Assembly: GCA_963718305.1 (NCBI GenBank)
Contig: CAVQZG010000001.1
Location: 682,001-746,000, forward strand
Source of the DNA: RYN-230 sp963718305
Lineage (GTDB): Bacteria > Actinomycetota > Actinomycetes > Streptosporangiales > Streptosporangiaceae
DNA length: 64,000 nucleotides
Direction: 5' to 3'
The stretch's first letter is position 1. Each line of letters opens with the position of its first letter. Positions 33,361 through 42,356 of this stretch are shown here, in pieces. Below the pieces are notes generated by a model. That model had not been told where the DNA came from, ran no database searches, and saw nothing but the letters and a program-made list of their open reading frames with translations. The translations under genes and the position numbers were made by a program.

Positions 33361-34271
33361 GATGCCCCCGCTTTCGCCCAGAGCGTCCCGGCCGGCCGCT
33401 GCTCACGTTGCTCGTTCAAGATCGCGGCCGCGGTCCGGGACGGTGTCTCGGTCACCCACACGTCGGAGTTCCCGAACAGGCCCCGCCCGGCCCGGCCCGG
33501 GAGGGCCTGGCCCAGTTCGTTCGCGGGGTCCGGCCGCTCCGGCGGCGGGAACCGCGCCGCGAGGTCCTGCGAGGCCGAGGTGACGTCATCCTCCTGCTCG
33601 ATCCGGCGCAGGGCCAGGGCCATCGACTCCGCCACCGCCGGCGGCAGTGAGGTGGGCAGGCCCAGGTCCGGTGACAGGTACATCGGCCGCCGCTCGGTCA
33701 GCCGGGACAGTCCCCACGGGCCGACGTTGCTGCGGGTCACCCGGTAGACCACGTAGTCCATGAGGTGCCGGATGTCGGTCAGGGTGGGCAGCTTGCGCTG
33801 GCCGAAGGCGGCCGGTGTCTTTTCCAGCTGCACCCAGGTGCCCTGGGCCGTCCGCCCGTGCAGTTTCTCCCGGACCACCTGGCCCCGCATCCCGATGTCG
33901 GGATAGCGCGCCTTGTCGATGTCCTTGTGGTGGCTGGATACGCGCAGGTGGCTGACCTTGGCGAACCGCCAGTCCTCGTAGAGTTGCGGATCGTCGACCA
34001 GGACGTGGCCCCCGCGCAGCACGTCGCGCAGTTGCGGGACCTGCAGCCCGTGCCGCTCCAGATCGGCGATGATCGCGGCTTCTTCCGGGCTGAGGTGCGC
34101 CGCCGCGGCCAGCAGCCCCTTGCGGTATGAGCCGGCCCGGGCGGTGATCTCGATCATCAGCCGGACCCGGTCCCGGACTTCCTCGGTCCGCTGGGCGGTC
34201 AGCGGCGTCGCGGTCCCCTTGCCGTGCCGCCCGTGCCGCCTGGCCCCGGGGCTGCGCTGCTTATGCTCCAC
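33357..34271 (-). CDS. Unrecognised 304-residue protein, first gene of a two-gene unit
   Basis: The N-terminus is basic (HKQRSPGARRHGRHGKG). A helical part with Arg and Glu follows (VRDRVRLMIEITARAGSYRKG, SPEEAAIIADLERHG), then a mixed core with VLRGGHVLVDDPQLYED and HLMDYVVYRVTRSNVG. No membrane segment or known motif is seen. The basic start could bind nucleic acid, but this is guesswork. It lies just before, and overlaps, the 245-residue partner gene. Confidence 0.7.
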   Translation of the reverse strand: MEHKQRSPGARRHGRHGKGTATPLTAQRTEEVRDRVRLMIEITARAGSYRKGLLAAAAHLSPEEAAIIADLERHGLQVPQLRDVLRGGHVLVDDPQLYEDWRFAKVSHLRVSSHHKDIDKARYPDIGMRGQVVREKLHGRTAQGTWVQLEKTPAAFGQRKLPTLTDIRHLMDYVVYRVTRSNVGPWGLSRLTERRPMYLSPDLGLPTSLPPAVAESMALALRRIEQEDDVTSASQDLAARFPPPERPDPANELGQALPGRAGRGLFGNSDVWVTETPSRTAAAILNEQREQRPAGTLWAKAGAS

Positions 34272-34475
34272 AATTCCAGTAGAACATAGGCCTCACCAGG
34301 GCAGGGACTTCCCTCCCGGGATCACGAGTCTGGCCGCTGCTGCGCCCAGCCCGCTAAGGAAGTCCAGCTCAGGGGCGGGTACGGCGGCCGGGGGCGCCGG
34401 CTGCCCTTTCGGCGGAAAGCGCCAGATAATGACCGTCTGGATTAGCCCGGAATCCCGGGCCGGTACGTTCGGGTC

Positions 34476-34784
34476 ATGCGATCGCTGGACCACTGCGCGG
34501 CCGGTGAGATCAATCTGGCCGGCGTCCTGTACGCACTGGCCGACCCGATCCGGCTGCAGATCGCCCGCGTGCTGTCCGATGGGCAGGAGCACGTGCAGGC
34601 CGACTTTCCCGCTGACGTCACCCAGTCCACGCTGAGCCACCACATGAAACGCCTGCGCCGGGCGGGGGTGGCCTGGTCGCGGCCCGAGGGCACGCGGTGC
34701 TACGTCTCGCTCCGGCCCGAGTTGGAGGAGCGTTTCCCGGGCTTGCTCGCGACGATCCTGGCCGCCGGGGACGCTCCCAATTGA
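34476..34784 (+). CDS. ArsR family transcription regulator
   Basis: The 102-residue protein is a compact winged helix: ALADPIRLQIARVLSDGQ, then the recognition region TQSTLSHHMKRLRRAGVAWSR and the wing EGTRCYVSLRPELEE. It lacks the classical CxC metal site, so it may sense something other than arsenic-type metals. TACGTT lies 6 bp before the ATG, which suggests a leaderless transcript. No clear target gene is adjacent; the next gene codes PadR. Confidence 0.9.
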   Translation: MRSLDHCAAGEINLAGVLYALADPIRLQIARVLSDGQEHVQADFPADVTQSTLSHHMKRLRRAGVAWSRPEGTRCYVSLRPELEERFPGLLATILAAGDAPN

Positions 34785-34796
34785 GATAGCCCGGCC

Positions 34797-34825
34797 TTGA
34801 TATACATAGTTCAGCGGTATATAAA
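34797..34825 (+). promoter_or_regulatory. Leaderless promoter and dyad operator of the padR gene
   Basis: TTGATA (34797-34802), 17 bp, TATAAA (34820-34825), then 6 bp to the ATG at 34832. ATATAC (34800-34805) and GTATAT (34817-34822) form an exact dyad within the promoter, as expected for autoregulation by PadR. Confidence 0.7.
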
Positions 34826-34831
34826 GTTCAC

Positions 34832-35179
34832 ATGGCACAGCGGGCGATGCAGGAAGCGACGTTCCTGATCCTGACCGCGCTGGCGACGACCAGCCAGCAT
34901 GGCTACGGGATCATCACCGACGTCACGCAGATCTCCGGCGGGCGGGTCCGGCTGCGCGCCGGGACCCTCTACACCGCGCTGGACCGGCTCCGCTCCGAGG
35001 AGCTGATCGTGGTGGACCGGGAGGAGATCGTGGACAACCGGCTGCGGCGCTACTACCGGCTCAGCCCCAAGGGCTCGGAAACGCTGGCCGCCGAGGCTGC
35101 GCGGCTGCAGGCCAACGCCGCGGTGGCGCTGAAGCGGCTCGACGTCTCGCGGCCTGACCTGGCCGGGGGTGCCGCATGA
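34832..35179 (+). CDS. PadR family transcription regulator
   Basis: The 115-residue protein has the PadR winged helix: FLILTALATTSQHGYGIITDV, RVRLRAGTLYTALDRLRSEEL and the wing RLRRYYRLSPKG. It is of the short (PadR-s2) type. The ATG directly follows a leaderless promoter. The membrane protein gene overlaps its stop by 4 bp (ATGA), a frequent PadR arrangement in which the regulator controls its co-transcribed membrane partner. Confidence 0.93.
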   Translation: MAQRAMQEATFLILTALATTSQHGYGIITDVTQISGGRVRLRAGTLYTALDRLRSEELIVVDREEIVDNRLRRYYRLSPKGSETLAAEAARLQANAAVALKRLDVSRPDLAGGAA

Positions 35180-36192
35180 CCGGGTCGTCCGGCCTGGAGC
35201 AGGGGTACCGGCGGCTGCTGGCCTGCTATCCGCGGGTGTACCGCCGCGAGCACGCGGAGGAGATCCTCGCCGTGCTGATGGCGGGTGCGCCGCAGGGCCA
35301 GAAGCGGCCCCGGCTGGCGGAGTCCGCGGACGTGTTCTGGAGCGCGCTGAAGATGCGCCTGCGCGGTCCGGGTCCGGCATCGGAAAACCGGCCGTGGGCG
35401 GATGCGCTGGCCCTGTTCAGCCTGGTGGCGCCCCTGTTCTTGCTGCTGGTGGACATCCTGAACGTGGCGCTGCCGTACCGGCTGCGGCTGGATACCCGGA
35501 TCCCCTTCTTCGCGCGGGCCTTCGGCCTGCATCCCGAGATCGGCGGCCTCCCCCTGCTCAGCGTGCATATTTTCACGATTACGGTTGGCGCCGAGGTGGT
35601 CATCGCGGCCCTGGTGCTGCTGGGGCTGCGGTGGGCGGCACTGGCCGCGCTGGTGGGGACGGCTGGCTACTGGGTCGCTGCCGGCCACTCGATGCCCTGG
35701 ATTCCGTATCCGCTGCAGCTGGTCACGACGGGGGTCTTCATCGTGGAGGCGGCCGCGCTGGTCGCGTCGCCCGGGCCCCGCCGCGGCCGCCAGCTCGTGA
35801 ACTGGCGTCTCGGGGTCATGCTGGTGGTGGTCGCGGCCGCGGTGCACGTGTCGACGCTTCGGTACGACACGATGACGTTCCCCGGGCGTTTGCTGGCCCC
35901 GCAGCCGTCCGTGGCCACGATCTACCTGGCCGGCAGCGTCGTGCTGGCGGTGGCCGCGGTGGTGCTGGCGGTGGTCTGGAAACTGAGCCCGTACCTCCTG
36001 CTGCTACTCGCCGCCATGTTCTGGCCCTACGCGATCCAGCTGGCCTTCGTCTCTACCGGGGGCAGCACGGATCTGCTCGGCAACCCCACCCCGCAGCACC
36101 TCGTGGCGCTCTATCTGCCGCCCGTGCTGTTCGCCTGCTGGGTCCTGCTCACCGCCGTCGCCCCGGGCCGGTCCCGCCTGCTGCCCTCCTGA
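35176..36192 (+). CDS. Polytopic membrane protein paired with PadR
   Basis: The 338-residue protein has a cytoplasmic start of a kind frequent in PadR partners (YRRLLACYPRVYRREHAEEI), then about eight membrane helices (for example ALFSLVAPLFLLLVDIL and VVLAVAAVVLAVVWKL). No transport or enzymatic motif is seen. Overlap with padR suggests a regulated response to a membrane or drug signal. The exact role is unknown. Confidence 0.8.
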   Translation: MTGSSGLEQGYRRLLACYPRVYRREHAEEILAVLMAGAPQGQKRPRLAESADVFWSALKMRLRGPGPASENRPWADALALFSLVAPLFLLLVDILNVALPYRLRLDTRIPFFARAFGLHPEIGGLPLLSVHIFTITVGAEVVIAALVLLGLRWAALAALVGTAGYWVAAGHSMPWIPYPLQLVTTGVFIVEAAALVASPGPRRGRQLVNWRLGVMLVVVAAAVHVSTLRYDTMTFPGRLLAPQPSVATIYLAGSVVLAVAAVVLAVVWKLSPYLLLLLAAMFWPYAIQLAFVSTGGSTDLLGNPTPQHLVALYLPPVLFACWVLLTAVAPGRSRLLPS

Positions 36193-36296
36193 CGGACGAG
36201 GGCCGGCGCCTGGTGTGGCTGCGGGTAGTTCGCAGTCGCGTCGGGGTGGCTGTTGTTGACGTGCTGCAACCGGATGATCCGGGCATCCTGGATGTC

Positions 36297-37334
36297 ATGC
36301 AGACCGGGCACGGGCATGAGCATGGACACGAGGCCGGGCAGCACCATCCCCACGAGCCAGGACGCCTGGGACGGCTCCGGCACCTGGTGCGGCCTCATTC
36401 GCATGAGGCGGCGGACAAGGTCGACCCGGCTATGGAGGCCAGCGCCGAGGGCATGCGGGCGCTGTGGATTTCGCTGGCGGTCCTGGGGGGAACGGCCTTG
36501 CTCCAGGCGGCCGTGGTGGCGGTCTCGGGATCGGTCGCGCTGCTGGGTGACACCCTGCACAACGCGGCGGACGCACTGACCGCGGTGCCGCTGGGCATCG
36601 CGTTCCTGGCCGGGAGGCGCCGGCCTAACCGCCGCTACACCTACGGGTACGGCCGGGCCGAGGACCTGGCCGGGGTGGTGATCGTCCTGATCATCGCCGC
36701 CTCCTCGGTACTGGCCGCCTATGCGGCGATCACCCGGCTCGCCCACCCCCGCCCCGTGTCGGACCTGCTCGCGGTGGCGATCGCCGCACTGGTCGGGTTC
36801 ACCGGCAACGAACTGGTCGCCCGGTACCGGATCCGGGTCGGCCGGCGGATCGGCTCGGCGGCCCTGGTCGCTGACGGGCTGCACGCCCGGACGGACGGAT
36901 TCACCTCGCTGGCGGTCCTGCTCGGCGCGGGCGGTGTCGCGGTCGGCTGGGACTGGGCCGACCCCGTGGTCGGGCTGGTGATCACCGTGGCGATCCTGGC
37001 CGTGCTCCGCGGGGCCGCCCGTGAGATCTACCGGCGCCTGATGGATGCGGTCAACCCCGCCCTGGTCGACCAGGCCGAGCACACCCTGCGCGCGACCCCC
37101 GGGGTCCTGGACGTGGGCCAGGTCCGGCTGCGGTGGATCGGCCATCAGCTGCGCGCCGAGTGCGAGGTGGTCGTGGACGCGGCGGCCAGCGCGGTCGAGG
37201 CCCACCAGGTCGCGGTGGCCGCCGAGCACAACCTGCTGCACGCCCTGCCGCGGCTGACCGCCGCGCTGGTGCACGCCGATCCCCAGCCGCAGGCGGGCGC
37301 GGACCACCATGCGATGCTGGCCCCGCACCGTTAA
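36297..37334 (+). CDS. Cation diffusion facilitator (zinc-type) transporter
   Basis: CDF proteins export Zn2+ or related ions in exchange for protons. The 345-residue protein starts with a His-rich tail (HGHEHGHEAGQHHPHEPG), likely a metal loader. Six helices follow, with metal-site residues in LLGDTLHNAADAL (helix 2, HxxxD) and LVADGLHARTDGF (helix 5, HxxxD). The H/D pattern fits a Zn-type site. The cytoplasmic C-terminal domain is present. The ATG at 36297 is chosen because it opens the His-rich tail; the frame extends further upstream through unrelated sequence. Confidence 0.9.
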   Translation: MQTGHGHEHGHEAGQHHPHEPGRLGRLRHLVRPHSHEAADKVDPAMEASAEGMRALWISLAVLGGTALLQAAVVAVSGSVALLGDTLHNAADALTAVPLGIAFLAGRRRPNRRYTYGYGRAEDLAGVVIVLIIAASSVLAAYAAITRLAHPRPVSDLLAVAIAALVGFTGNELVARYRIRVGRRIGSAALVADGLHARTDGFTSLAVLLGAGGVAVGWDWADPVVGLVITVAILAVLRGAAREIYRRLMDAVNPALVDQAEHTLRATPGVLDVGQVRLRWIGHQLRAECEVVVDAAASAVEAHQVAVAAEHNLLHALPRLTAALVHADPQPQAGADHHAMLAPHR

Positions 37335-37376
37335 CGGGTCGCGCCAGCATGCTGGCGGGTGAGGGAGAACGCAGTG

Positions 37377-37883
37377 ATGCGCCAGCTGGCCGCCGCGGTG
37401 ATGGTGGCGGCCGCCTGCCTGGCCGCGGGCTGTTCGTCGGCCTCAGGCCAGGATCCCGGTCCGGGCCGGGGACACGTGGCGGCATCGGCGGCGCCGCTTC
37501 CTCCCGACCCGCGGACCGCCTCGGCCCTGCTCAAGATCGCAACTGTCTTCAATAACGACTACGACAGCGGCGACTACGGCCCGGTGTACGCCCGCTGGGA
37601 TGCGCGCAGCCAGGCGGTCATCACCCGGGCCCAGTACATCAAGCGCCATCAGGACTGCCCGAGCGCACCGCACGCCGCGGCACTCGTGCAGAGCGCCACC
37701 CCGGGCCCGCACGGGGCGTGGCTGGTGGACTATGAGATCGGTGGTCAGCGGCTGACCGACTACTGGTTCTACGTGCATCACCACTGGCTGTTTGACCTCG
37801 TGCTCAGCAACCCCGGCTCGGTCAAGCTGTACCGGATGACCCCCCAGGCCTACGCGACGGCGGTCGGCTGCTCCCATGGCTAG
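37377..37883 (+). CDS. Small lipoprotein
   Basis: The 168-residue product has a signal peptide (RQLAAAVMVAAACLAAGC) ending in the lipobox LAAGC, so it should be lipidated and anchored outside the cytoplasmic membrane. The mature part has NDYDSGDYGPVYARWDARSQ and VDYEIGGQRLTDYWFYVHHH, reminiscent of NTF2-like folds. Two further cysteines may pair (QDCPSAP, VGCSHG). GGGAGA precedes the ATG at 37377. It overlaps the next fragment by 8 bp. Confidence 0.8.
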   Translation: MRQLAAAVMVAAACLAAGCSSASGQDPGPGRGHVAASAAPLPPDPRTASALLKIATVFNNDYDSGDYGPVYARWDARSQAVITRAQYIKRHQDCPSAPHAAALVQSATPGPHGAWLVDYEIGGQRLTDYWFYVHHHWLFDLVLSNPGSVKLYRMTPQAYATAVGCSHG

Positions 37884-38050
37884 CGGGACCGAAGCCGTGA
37901 TCCGGCGGGCTGAGGACGCCGACCTGCCCGCCATCGCCCGGTTGCGCCGCGAGTCCACGGTGGAGCAGGACGGCGACGGCGCCGATCCGTCGTTTGAGGA
38001 AAGATTTTCGGCCTGGTATGCGCGCTCTGGACGCCGGGCACGGCCGCGGT
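37876..38050 (+). pseudogene. GNAT acetyltransferase, N-terminal fragment
   Basis: Only the first about 55 residues look like a GNAT domain (AVIRRAEDADLPAIARLRRE, then FEERFSAWYARSGR). The frame stays open for 170 more codons, but this part is antisense to the next gene and has no acetyl-CoA loop. The rest of the gene was apparently lost when the neighbouring minus-strand gene came to lie here. Confidence 0.6.
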
Positions 38051-38466
38051 TAGTGCGCGGCAGGGGCCTCGACCGGGGGCGGGAAGGCCCGGGTCTGATT
38101 GGCGTCCGAGGGGTGGGTGAGCGTCGCCACCTGGCCGTCGGCGACCAGGTGCCGGTAGCTGGTCTGCCAGTCCGGCAGATCCGGGCTGGCCTGCTCCCAG
38201 TCGACGAACGTCGCCTCGTCGCAGTAATGATCCAGGCGTCCCTTGATGGTCAGGTGCGGTTGATTGTCCACGAAGGCCCGCATCGGGTCCCGGCCGCTCC
38301 AGGCGCTGACGCTCCACCACGCGTTGTTCGCGTCAGCGAGCGCATCGGCGCCGAGGTTGCCCTCCGACTTCTGCGCCTGCTCGATCGCCGCGACGGCGTC
38401 GGTGAAGAACTCATCCAGCAGCGCCGGATCCTTCAGCCGGAGCCGGGTCACAACGATAACTGGCAT
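38050..38466 (-). CDS. Antibiotic-biosynthesis-monooxygenase-like (dimeric alpha/beta barrel) protein
   Basis: The 138-residue protein has the ferredoxin-like layout of the ABM/DUF3291 group: PVIVVTRLRLKDPALLDEFF, WWSVSAWSGRDPMRAFVDNQP and a closing TFVDWEQ. The central W-S-x-W segment matches proteins that test for substrate or haem binding at a beta-sheet face. GGGAGA lies 5 bp before the ATG at 38466; a GTG at 38469 is too close to it. The role is unknown. Confidence 0.75.
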   Translation of the reverse strand: MPVIVVTRLRLKDPALLDEFFTDAVAAIEQAQKSEGNLGADALADANNAWWSVSAWSGRDPMRAFVDNQPHLTIKGRLDHYCDEATFVDWEQASPDLPDWQTSYRHLVADGQVATLTHPSDANQTRAFPPPVEAPAAH

Positions 38467-38710
38467 CACGATCTCCCAGGCTTGCCCGCAGCGCGCGGCT
38501 CATCCCGCTGGCCGCCAAGATCTTCCCGGGTTTCAGCATGCCAGATACGGGGCGGCCACGGTTAGAGCGGGACCCGTGCCGTAGCGGGGGAGCGTGTTCG
38601 AGGGATTCACGCTGGACCGGATCGATGTGGGACGCCTGCGACGATGGAAGGCATAGGGCCGGGGGTCCATCAGGCTCCGCTCAGGCATCGCGACCCGGGG
38701 GATGAATCGC

Positions 38711-39067
38711 ATGGCAAACGAAGAGTTGATCAGGGCCCTGGATTCCAGCCAGGAGATCCAGCTCACCGTCACCGGCCGGAAGTCGGGCCGCGAGATCACC
38801 TTTCCGGTCTGGTTCGTCCGGGACGGCGGCGAGCTGAATCTGGTGCCGGTCACGGGAACCGATTCCAGCTGGTTCAAGAACGTGCTGGCGGAGCCGACGA
38901 TCCGCGTGGTCGCCGGGGGCGCGCAACTCATCGCGAGGGCGACTCCGGTCACGGATCCGGCTCCGGTCAGTGAGATCCTCGGCATGTTCCGGGCCAAGTA
39001 CGGCGCCCGGGATGTGGCGGCCTACTACCCGAAGCCGAATGTCGCGGTGCAGGTTCCGCTCTCCTGA
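38711..39067 (+). CDS. Deazaflavin (F420)-dependent nitroreductase-like (Ddn/DUF385) protein
   Basis: The 118-residue split-barrel protein has the family signatures IQLTVTGRKSGREITFPVWF near the start and NLVPVTGTDSSWFKN, with GRKSGR the region where Ddn-type proteins contact the F420 phosphate. Such enzymes reduce quinones or nitro compounds with F420H2. It is on the short side for the family. The ATG at 38711 is preferred to 38702 because GGGGG at 38695-38700 is then well spaced. Confidence 0.82.
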   Translation: MANEELIRALDSSQEIQLTVTGRKSGREITFPVWFVRDGGELNLVPVTGTDSSWFKNVLAEPTIRVVAGGAQLIARATPVTDPAPVSEILGMFRAKYGARDVAAYYPKPNVAVQVPLS

Positions 39068-39197
39068 GCGGCCTTCCTGGCCGGTGGCGTGGGACGAGAC
39101 TTCGTTTAAAAGCATGACCCGGGGTACGGGCGGTTGCATGGCGCCCTGGCCACGGGAGAACGGCCGTGCTCCCGCATGGGCGTCCCAGGGAGAGATC

Positions 39198-39584
39198 ATG
39201 ACCGTCGGTGACGATCACTATGGCGGCTTCGGCGCCGACCCGGACGCACCGCCCGGACGGCTGCCGGACTGCCCGTCCTGGTGTGATGGCCAGCACGAGG
39301 TTGATGACCAGAGCGTGATCTGCCACAGCCGCATCGTCGCGCAGCACGACACCGCGGTCGTCGCCCTGTCCTGCGTGATGCAGCACGACCCGGCCGAGAG
39401 CAGCAGCGTGGTCATTCTGGACCTGGGCACCATGGCGGGTCCGACCGAGCTGGAAGAAAGCGACGCCATCCGGCTGCTCGGCACGCTGGAGGTCGCGGGC
39501 GACGGTCCGGCCTGGCTGACCGAGGCGCTGCGCTCCGCCCTGGAGCTGCTGGACCCGCACGCCGGGTGGGTCAGGCCACGTTAA
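39198..39584 (+). CDS. Small CPSWC-motif protein (DUF6907-like)
   Basis: The 128-residue protein has DCPSWCDGQHEVDDQSVICH at about 24-43, a Cys/His cluster seen in a group of small uncharacterised actinobacterial proteins. The rest is a beta-rich segment (TAVVALSCVM, SSVVILDLGTM) and a C-terminal helix (PAWLTEALRSALELL). AGGGAGAG precedes the ATG. A metal-binding role is guessed from the Cys/His spacing. Confidence 0.65.
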   Translation: MTVGDDHYGGFGADPDAPPGRLPDCPSWCDGQHEVDDQSVICHSRIVAQHDTAVVALSCVMQHDPAESSSVVILDLGTMAGPTELEESDAIRLLGTLEVAGDGPAWLTEALRSALELLDPHAGWVRPR

Positions 39585-39697
39585 GCCTGGCCGGTGTTGT
39601 GCTGGCTCTGCGCCAGGTGTTCCATAGGGGTAGCGGGGCTGCGCCCTGGCAGGTCATGGCGCCCAGGGGCTCCCTGACCTGCGGGGAAGGGGCGACG

Positions 39698-40126
39698 ATG
39701 CGTCTGGTGATGCGGGTCCTGCTCTTCGAGTTCACGGTGTCGTCGGCGCTGCTGCTGGCCGGATGGATCCGTGTGGCCGTCCAGGTCTGGCCCTTCGCCA
39801 TGGACAGCCTGAAAGCTGGTTTCGGGGGTCGAACCTGGGGGCGCACCTGGGCCCGCACCTGGCGTGCGGGCCTGGGCCTGCTGGTCGGTCTTCCGGTGGT
39901 GGCCGGCTGGCCCGTCCTGCTGTCGCCGGTCCTGGGGAAATACACGTCCGGGGACTGGCTGACCATAGCCGTCCTCTGGTGGGTGCTGGCTGGCGCAATT
40001 GGCGCTCTGCTGCTCGTGGCGAAGGTCGTCGAGTCCGGGCCCCGTACCAGACCCGGGACGGGGTGCCGGTGTGGCGTGTGCGTGGCCCAGGACGTACCCC
40101 TGGGCTTAGGACGCATCAACCCCTAA
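39698..40126 (+). CDS. Small membrane protein of unknown function
   Basis: The 142-residue protein has three likely membrane helices (VLLFEFTVSSALLLAGWI, LGLLVGLPVVAGWPVLL, WLTIAVLWWVLAGAIGALLL) with a basic loop rich in Arg and Trp. The tail holds CRCGVCV. GGGGAAGGGG precedes the ATG. The TAA stop codon lies within the left arm of the terminator stem. No family is recognised. Confidence 0.65.
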   Translation: MRLVMRVLLFEFTVSSALLLAGWIRVAVQVWPFAMDSLKAGFGGRTWGRTWARTWRAGLGLLVGLPVVAGWPVLLSPVLGKYTSGDWLTIAVLWWVLAGAIGALLLVAKVVESGPRTRPGTGCRCGVCVAQDVPLGLGRINP

Positions 40127-40166
40127 TCCGGGCCTCACCCACTGAGGATGAGGCCCGGATTAGGGG
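40120..40166 (+). terminator. Perfect 18-bp stem-loop overlapping a stop codon
   Basis: Arms 40120-40137 and 40149-40166 are exact complements around an 11-base loop. The TAA of the small membrane protein gene lies at 40124-40126 within the left arm. No T-tract follows. Confidence 0.82.
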
Positions 40167-40282
40167 CCGGGCGACATGCTGGCTGGGTCGTACGTGCCCA
40201 GTGGTGCTCCGGTCTCCCCAGCCTTCACGTCGGCGGCGGTGGTGGCCTGATACGCCAGTACTCCCCACGCGCAAGGGACATG

Positions 40283-42095
40283 ATGAGCGATCTGCCGTTT
40301 GACGACCAGACCGATTTCGAGAACGCCGAACGTGGCCGCATTGATGCGCTTGATCCCTGTGTGGTGAAGGCGGCCGACGGCCGGGTGGTGTGGGATCTGA
40401 CGGCGTATTCGTACCTGGACGCTGATTGCCCGGACACCGTGAACCCGAGCCTGTGGCGGCAGGCGCAACTGTGCGCCAAGCACGGCCTGTTCCAGGTCAC
40501 AGACGGGATCTACCAGGTCCGCGGCATGGACATCTCGAACATGACGATCGTCGAAGGCGACACCGGCGTGATCGTGATCGACCCGCTGATCTCCGCGGAG
40601 ACCGCGGCCGCCAGTATCGCGCTCTACCGCAAGAACCGCGGCGACCGGCCGGTGGCCGCCGTGATCTACACGCACTCCCACGCGGATCACTTTGGCGGCG
40701 TGGAGGGCGTGCTGCCCGGCGGCGCCGGCGGCGTCCCGATCCTGGCCCCGGAAGGCTTCATGGAGCACGCGGTGTCGGAGAACGTCTATGCGGGCGGGGC
40801 CATGAACCGCCGGGCGGCGTACATGTACGGCGCGATGCTGGACCGGAGCCCGGTCGGCCAGGTCAGCACGGGCCTGGGCATCGCGACCTCGGAGGGTGCG
40901 CTGGGCCTGATCCCCCCGACCGTGGATGTCACCCGTACCGGGCAGGAAGAAACGATCGACGGGGTGCGGATCGTCTTCCAGATCACGCCGGGCACCGAGG
41001 CGCCGTCGGAGATGAACTTCTACTTCCCGGCTCAGCGGGCGTTGTGCCTGGCCGAGAACGCCACCCATAACCTGCACAACCTGCTGACGCTGCGCGGTGC
41101 CCTGGTCCGCGATCCCCGGATCTGGGCCCGCTACCTGAACGAGGCCATCGAGATGTTCGGCGCCAGCACCGATGTCGCGTTCGCATCCCATCACTGGCCC
41201 ACGTGGGGCACGGAGAACGTCACCCGGTACCTGTCCGAGCAGCGTGATCTCTACGCCTACCTGCATGACCAGACGCTGCGGATGCTGAACAACGGATCAA
41301 CCGGCATGGAGGCCGCCGAGGATATGCAGCTGCCCCCGGCGCTGGAGGGCGCCTGGCACGCCCGCGGTTACTACGGGTCGGTCAGCCACAACGTCAAGGC
41401 CATCTACCAGCGCTACATGGGCTGGTTCGACGGGAACCCGACGTCGCTGTGGCAGCACCCGCCGCAGGCGGCAGCGACCCGGTACGTCGAGGTCATCGGC
41501 GGCCAGCAGGCGGTGCTGGACAAGGCCCGTTCCTACGCCGAGGCCGGCGATCTGCGGTTCGCGGCCGAACTGCTCAAGCACGCCGTGTTCGCCGACCCGG
41601 ACGACACCGCCGCCCGGGAGGCTCTGGCCGGCGTCTATGAGCGGCTCGGCTACGGCTCGGAGAACGCCACCTGGCGGAGCTTCTACCTGTCCGGTGCGCT
41701 CGAACTCCGCGAGGGCAGCAAGCCCCCGCCGATCGGCGACCTGGGCGCAGGCATGGCCGGGGCGCTGACGATCGAGGAGCTCTTTGACACCCTGGCCATC
41801 CAGGTGGACGGGCCGCGCGCCGCCGGCCGAGTCCGTGGTCATCGACTGGAACTTCACCGACGCCGGGAACACCGTCCGGCTCGCCCTGTCCAACGGCGCG
41901 CTCATCCAGACCGTGAACCCCCAAGCGGAGGGGACCGCGGACCTCACCCTCACCCTGACCAAGGCGCAACTGCTAGGACTGCTCGCCGGTCGCGGCCTGG
42001 ACGGAATCCAGCACACTGGCGATCCGGCCGCGCTCACCACGCTCATGGGCCTGCTGGACACCGCCGACCCGGCGTTTCCCATCGTCACGCCGTGA
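40283..42095 (+). pseudogene. Alkylsulfatase (SdsA1/BDS1 type), frameshifted near the C-terminal domain
   Basis: The metallo-beta-lactamase fold has the zinc motif THSHADHFGG (H131, H133, D135, H136), then ENATHNLHNLLTLRGA with further zinc ligands and SHHWPTWG. The alkylsulfatase dimerisation domain follows to about residue 500. Such enzymes cleave sulfate from alkyl sulfates. The SCP2-like C-terminal domain continues in another frame: VVIDWNFTDAGNTVRLAL and so on to TGA at 42093. The shift lies between 41811 and 41830, in a run of GC dinucleotides; dropping one base restores a protein of about 600 residues. The catalytic part itself is intact. Confidence 0.85.
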
Positions 42096-42139
42096 GCCCG
42101 GACGGGTCGGCAACCGCCACTACGACGGCGGCCGCCCGC

Positions 42140-42345
42140 GGTGATCGACGAGGCCGCCTCCGGGGCGGGGACCAGGCCGTCGTCCTGGACTGCGAGACCA
42201 TGCCGTCCCTCGACGTGACGGCCGCCCGGATGCTCACCGCGCTGCCGCCGACCTTCGCCACCTGGGGGTCCGCCTGGTGCTCGCCGGGGAGATCGGCCAG
42301 GTCCGCGACATGCTCGCCGCCACCAGTCAGGATACGGCTCCGGAG
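42140..42345 (+). pseudogene. SulP-type STAS domain remnant
   Basis: One frame reads QAVVLDCETMPSLDVTAARM, matching the STAS end of SulP anion permeases (the conserved VVLD...DVTA). Near 42250 the match moves to another frame, HLGVRLVLAGEIGQVRDML. The permease part is absent. It lies after the sulfatase gene, which suggests that a former sulfate transport gene decayed here. Confidence 0.6.
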
Positions 42346-42356
42346 TCCTACCGCCC

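Noticed and set aside
35169..36296. Long in-frame extension upstream of the cation transporter
   Set aside because: This part overlaps the PadR-paired membrane gene in another frame. The His-rich start at 36297 is the natural N-terminus.
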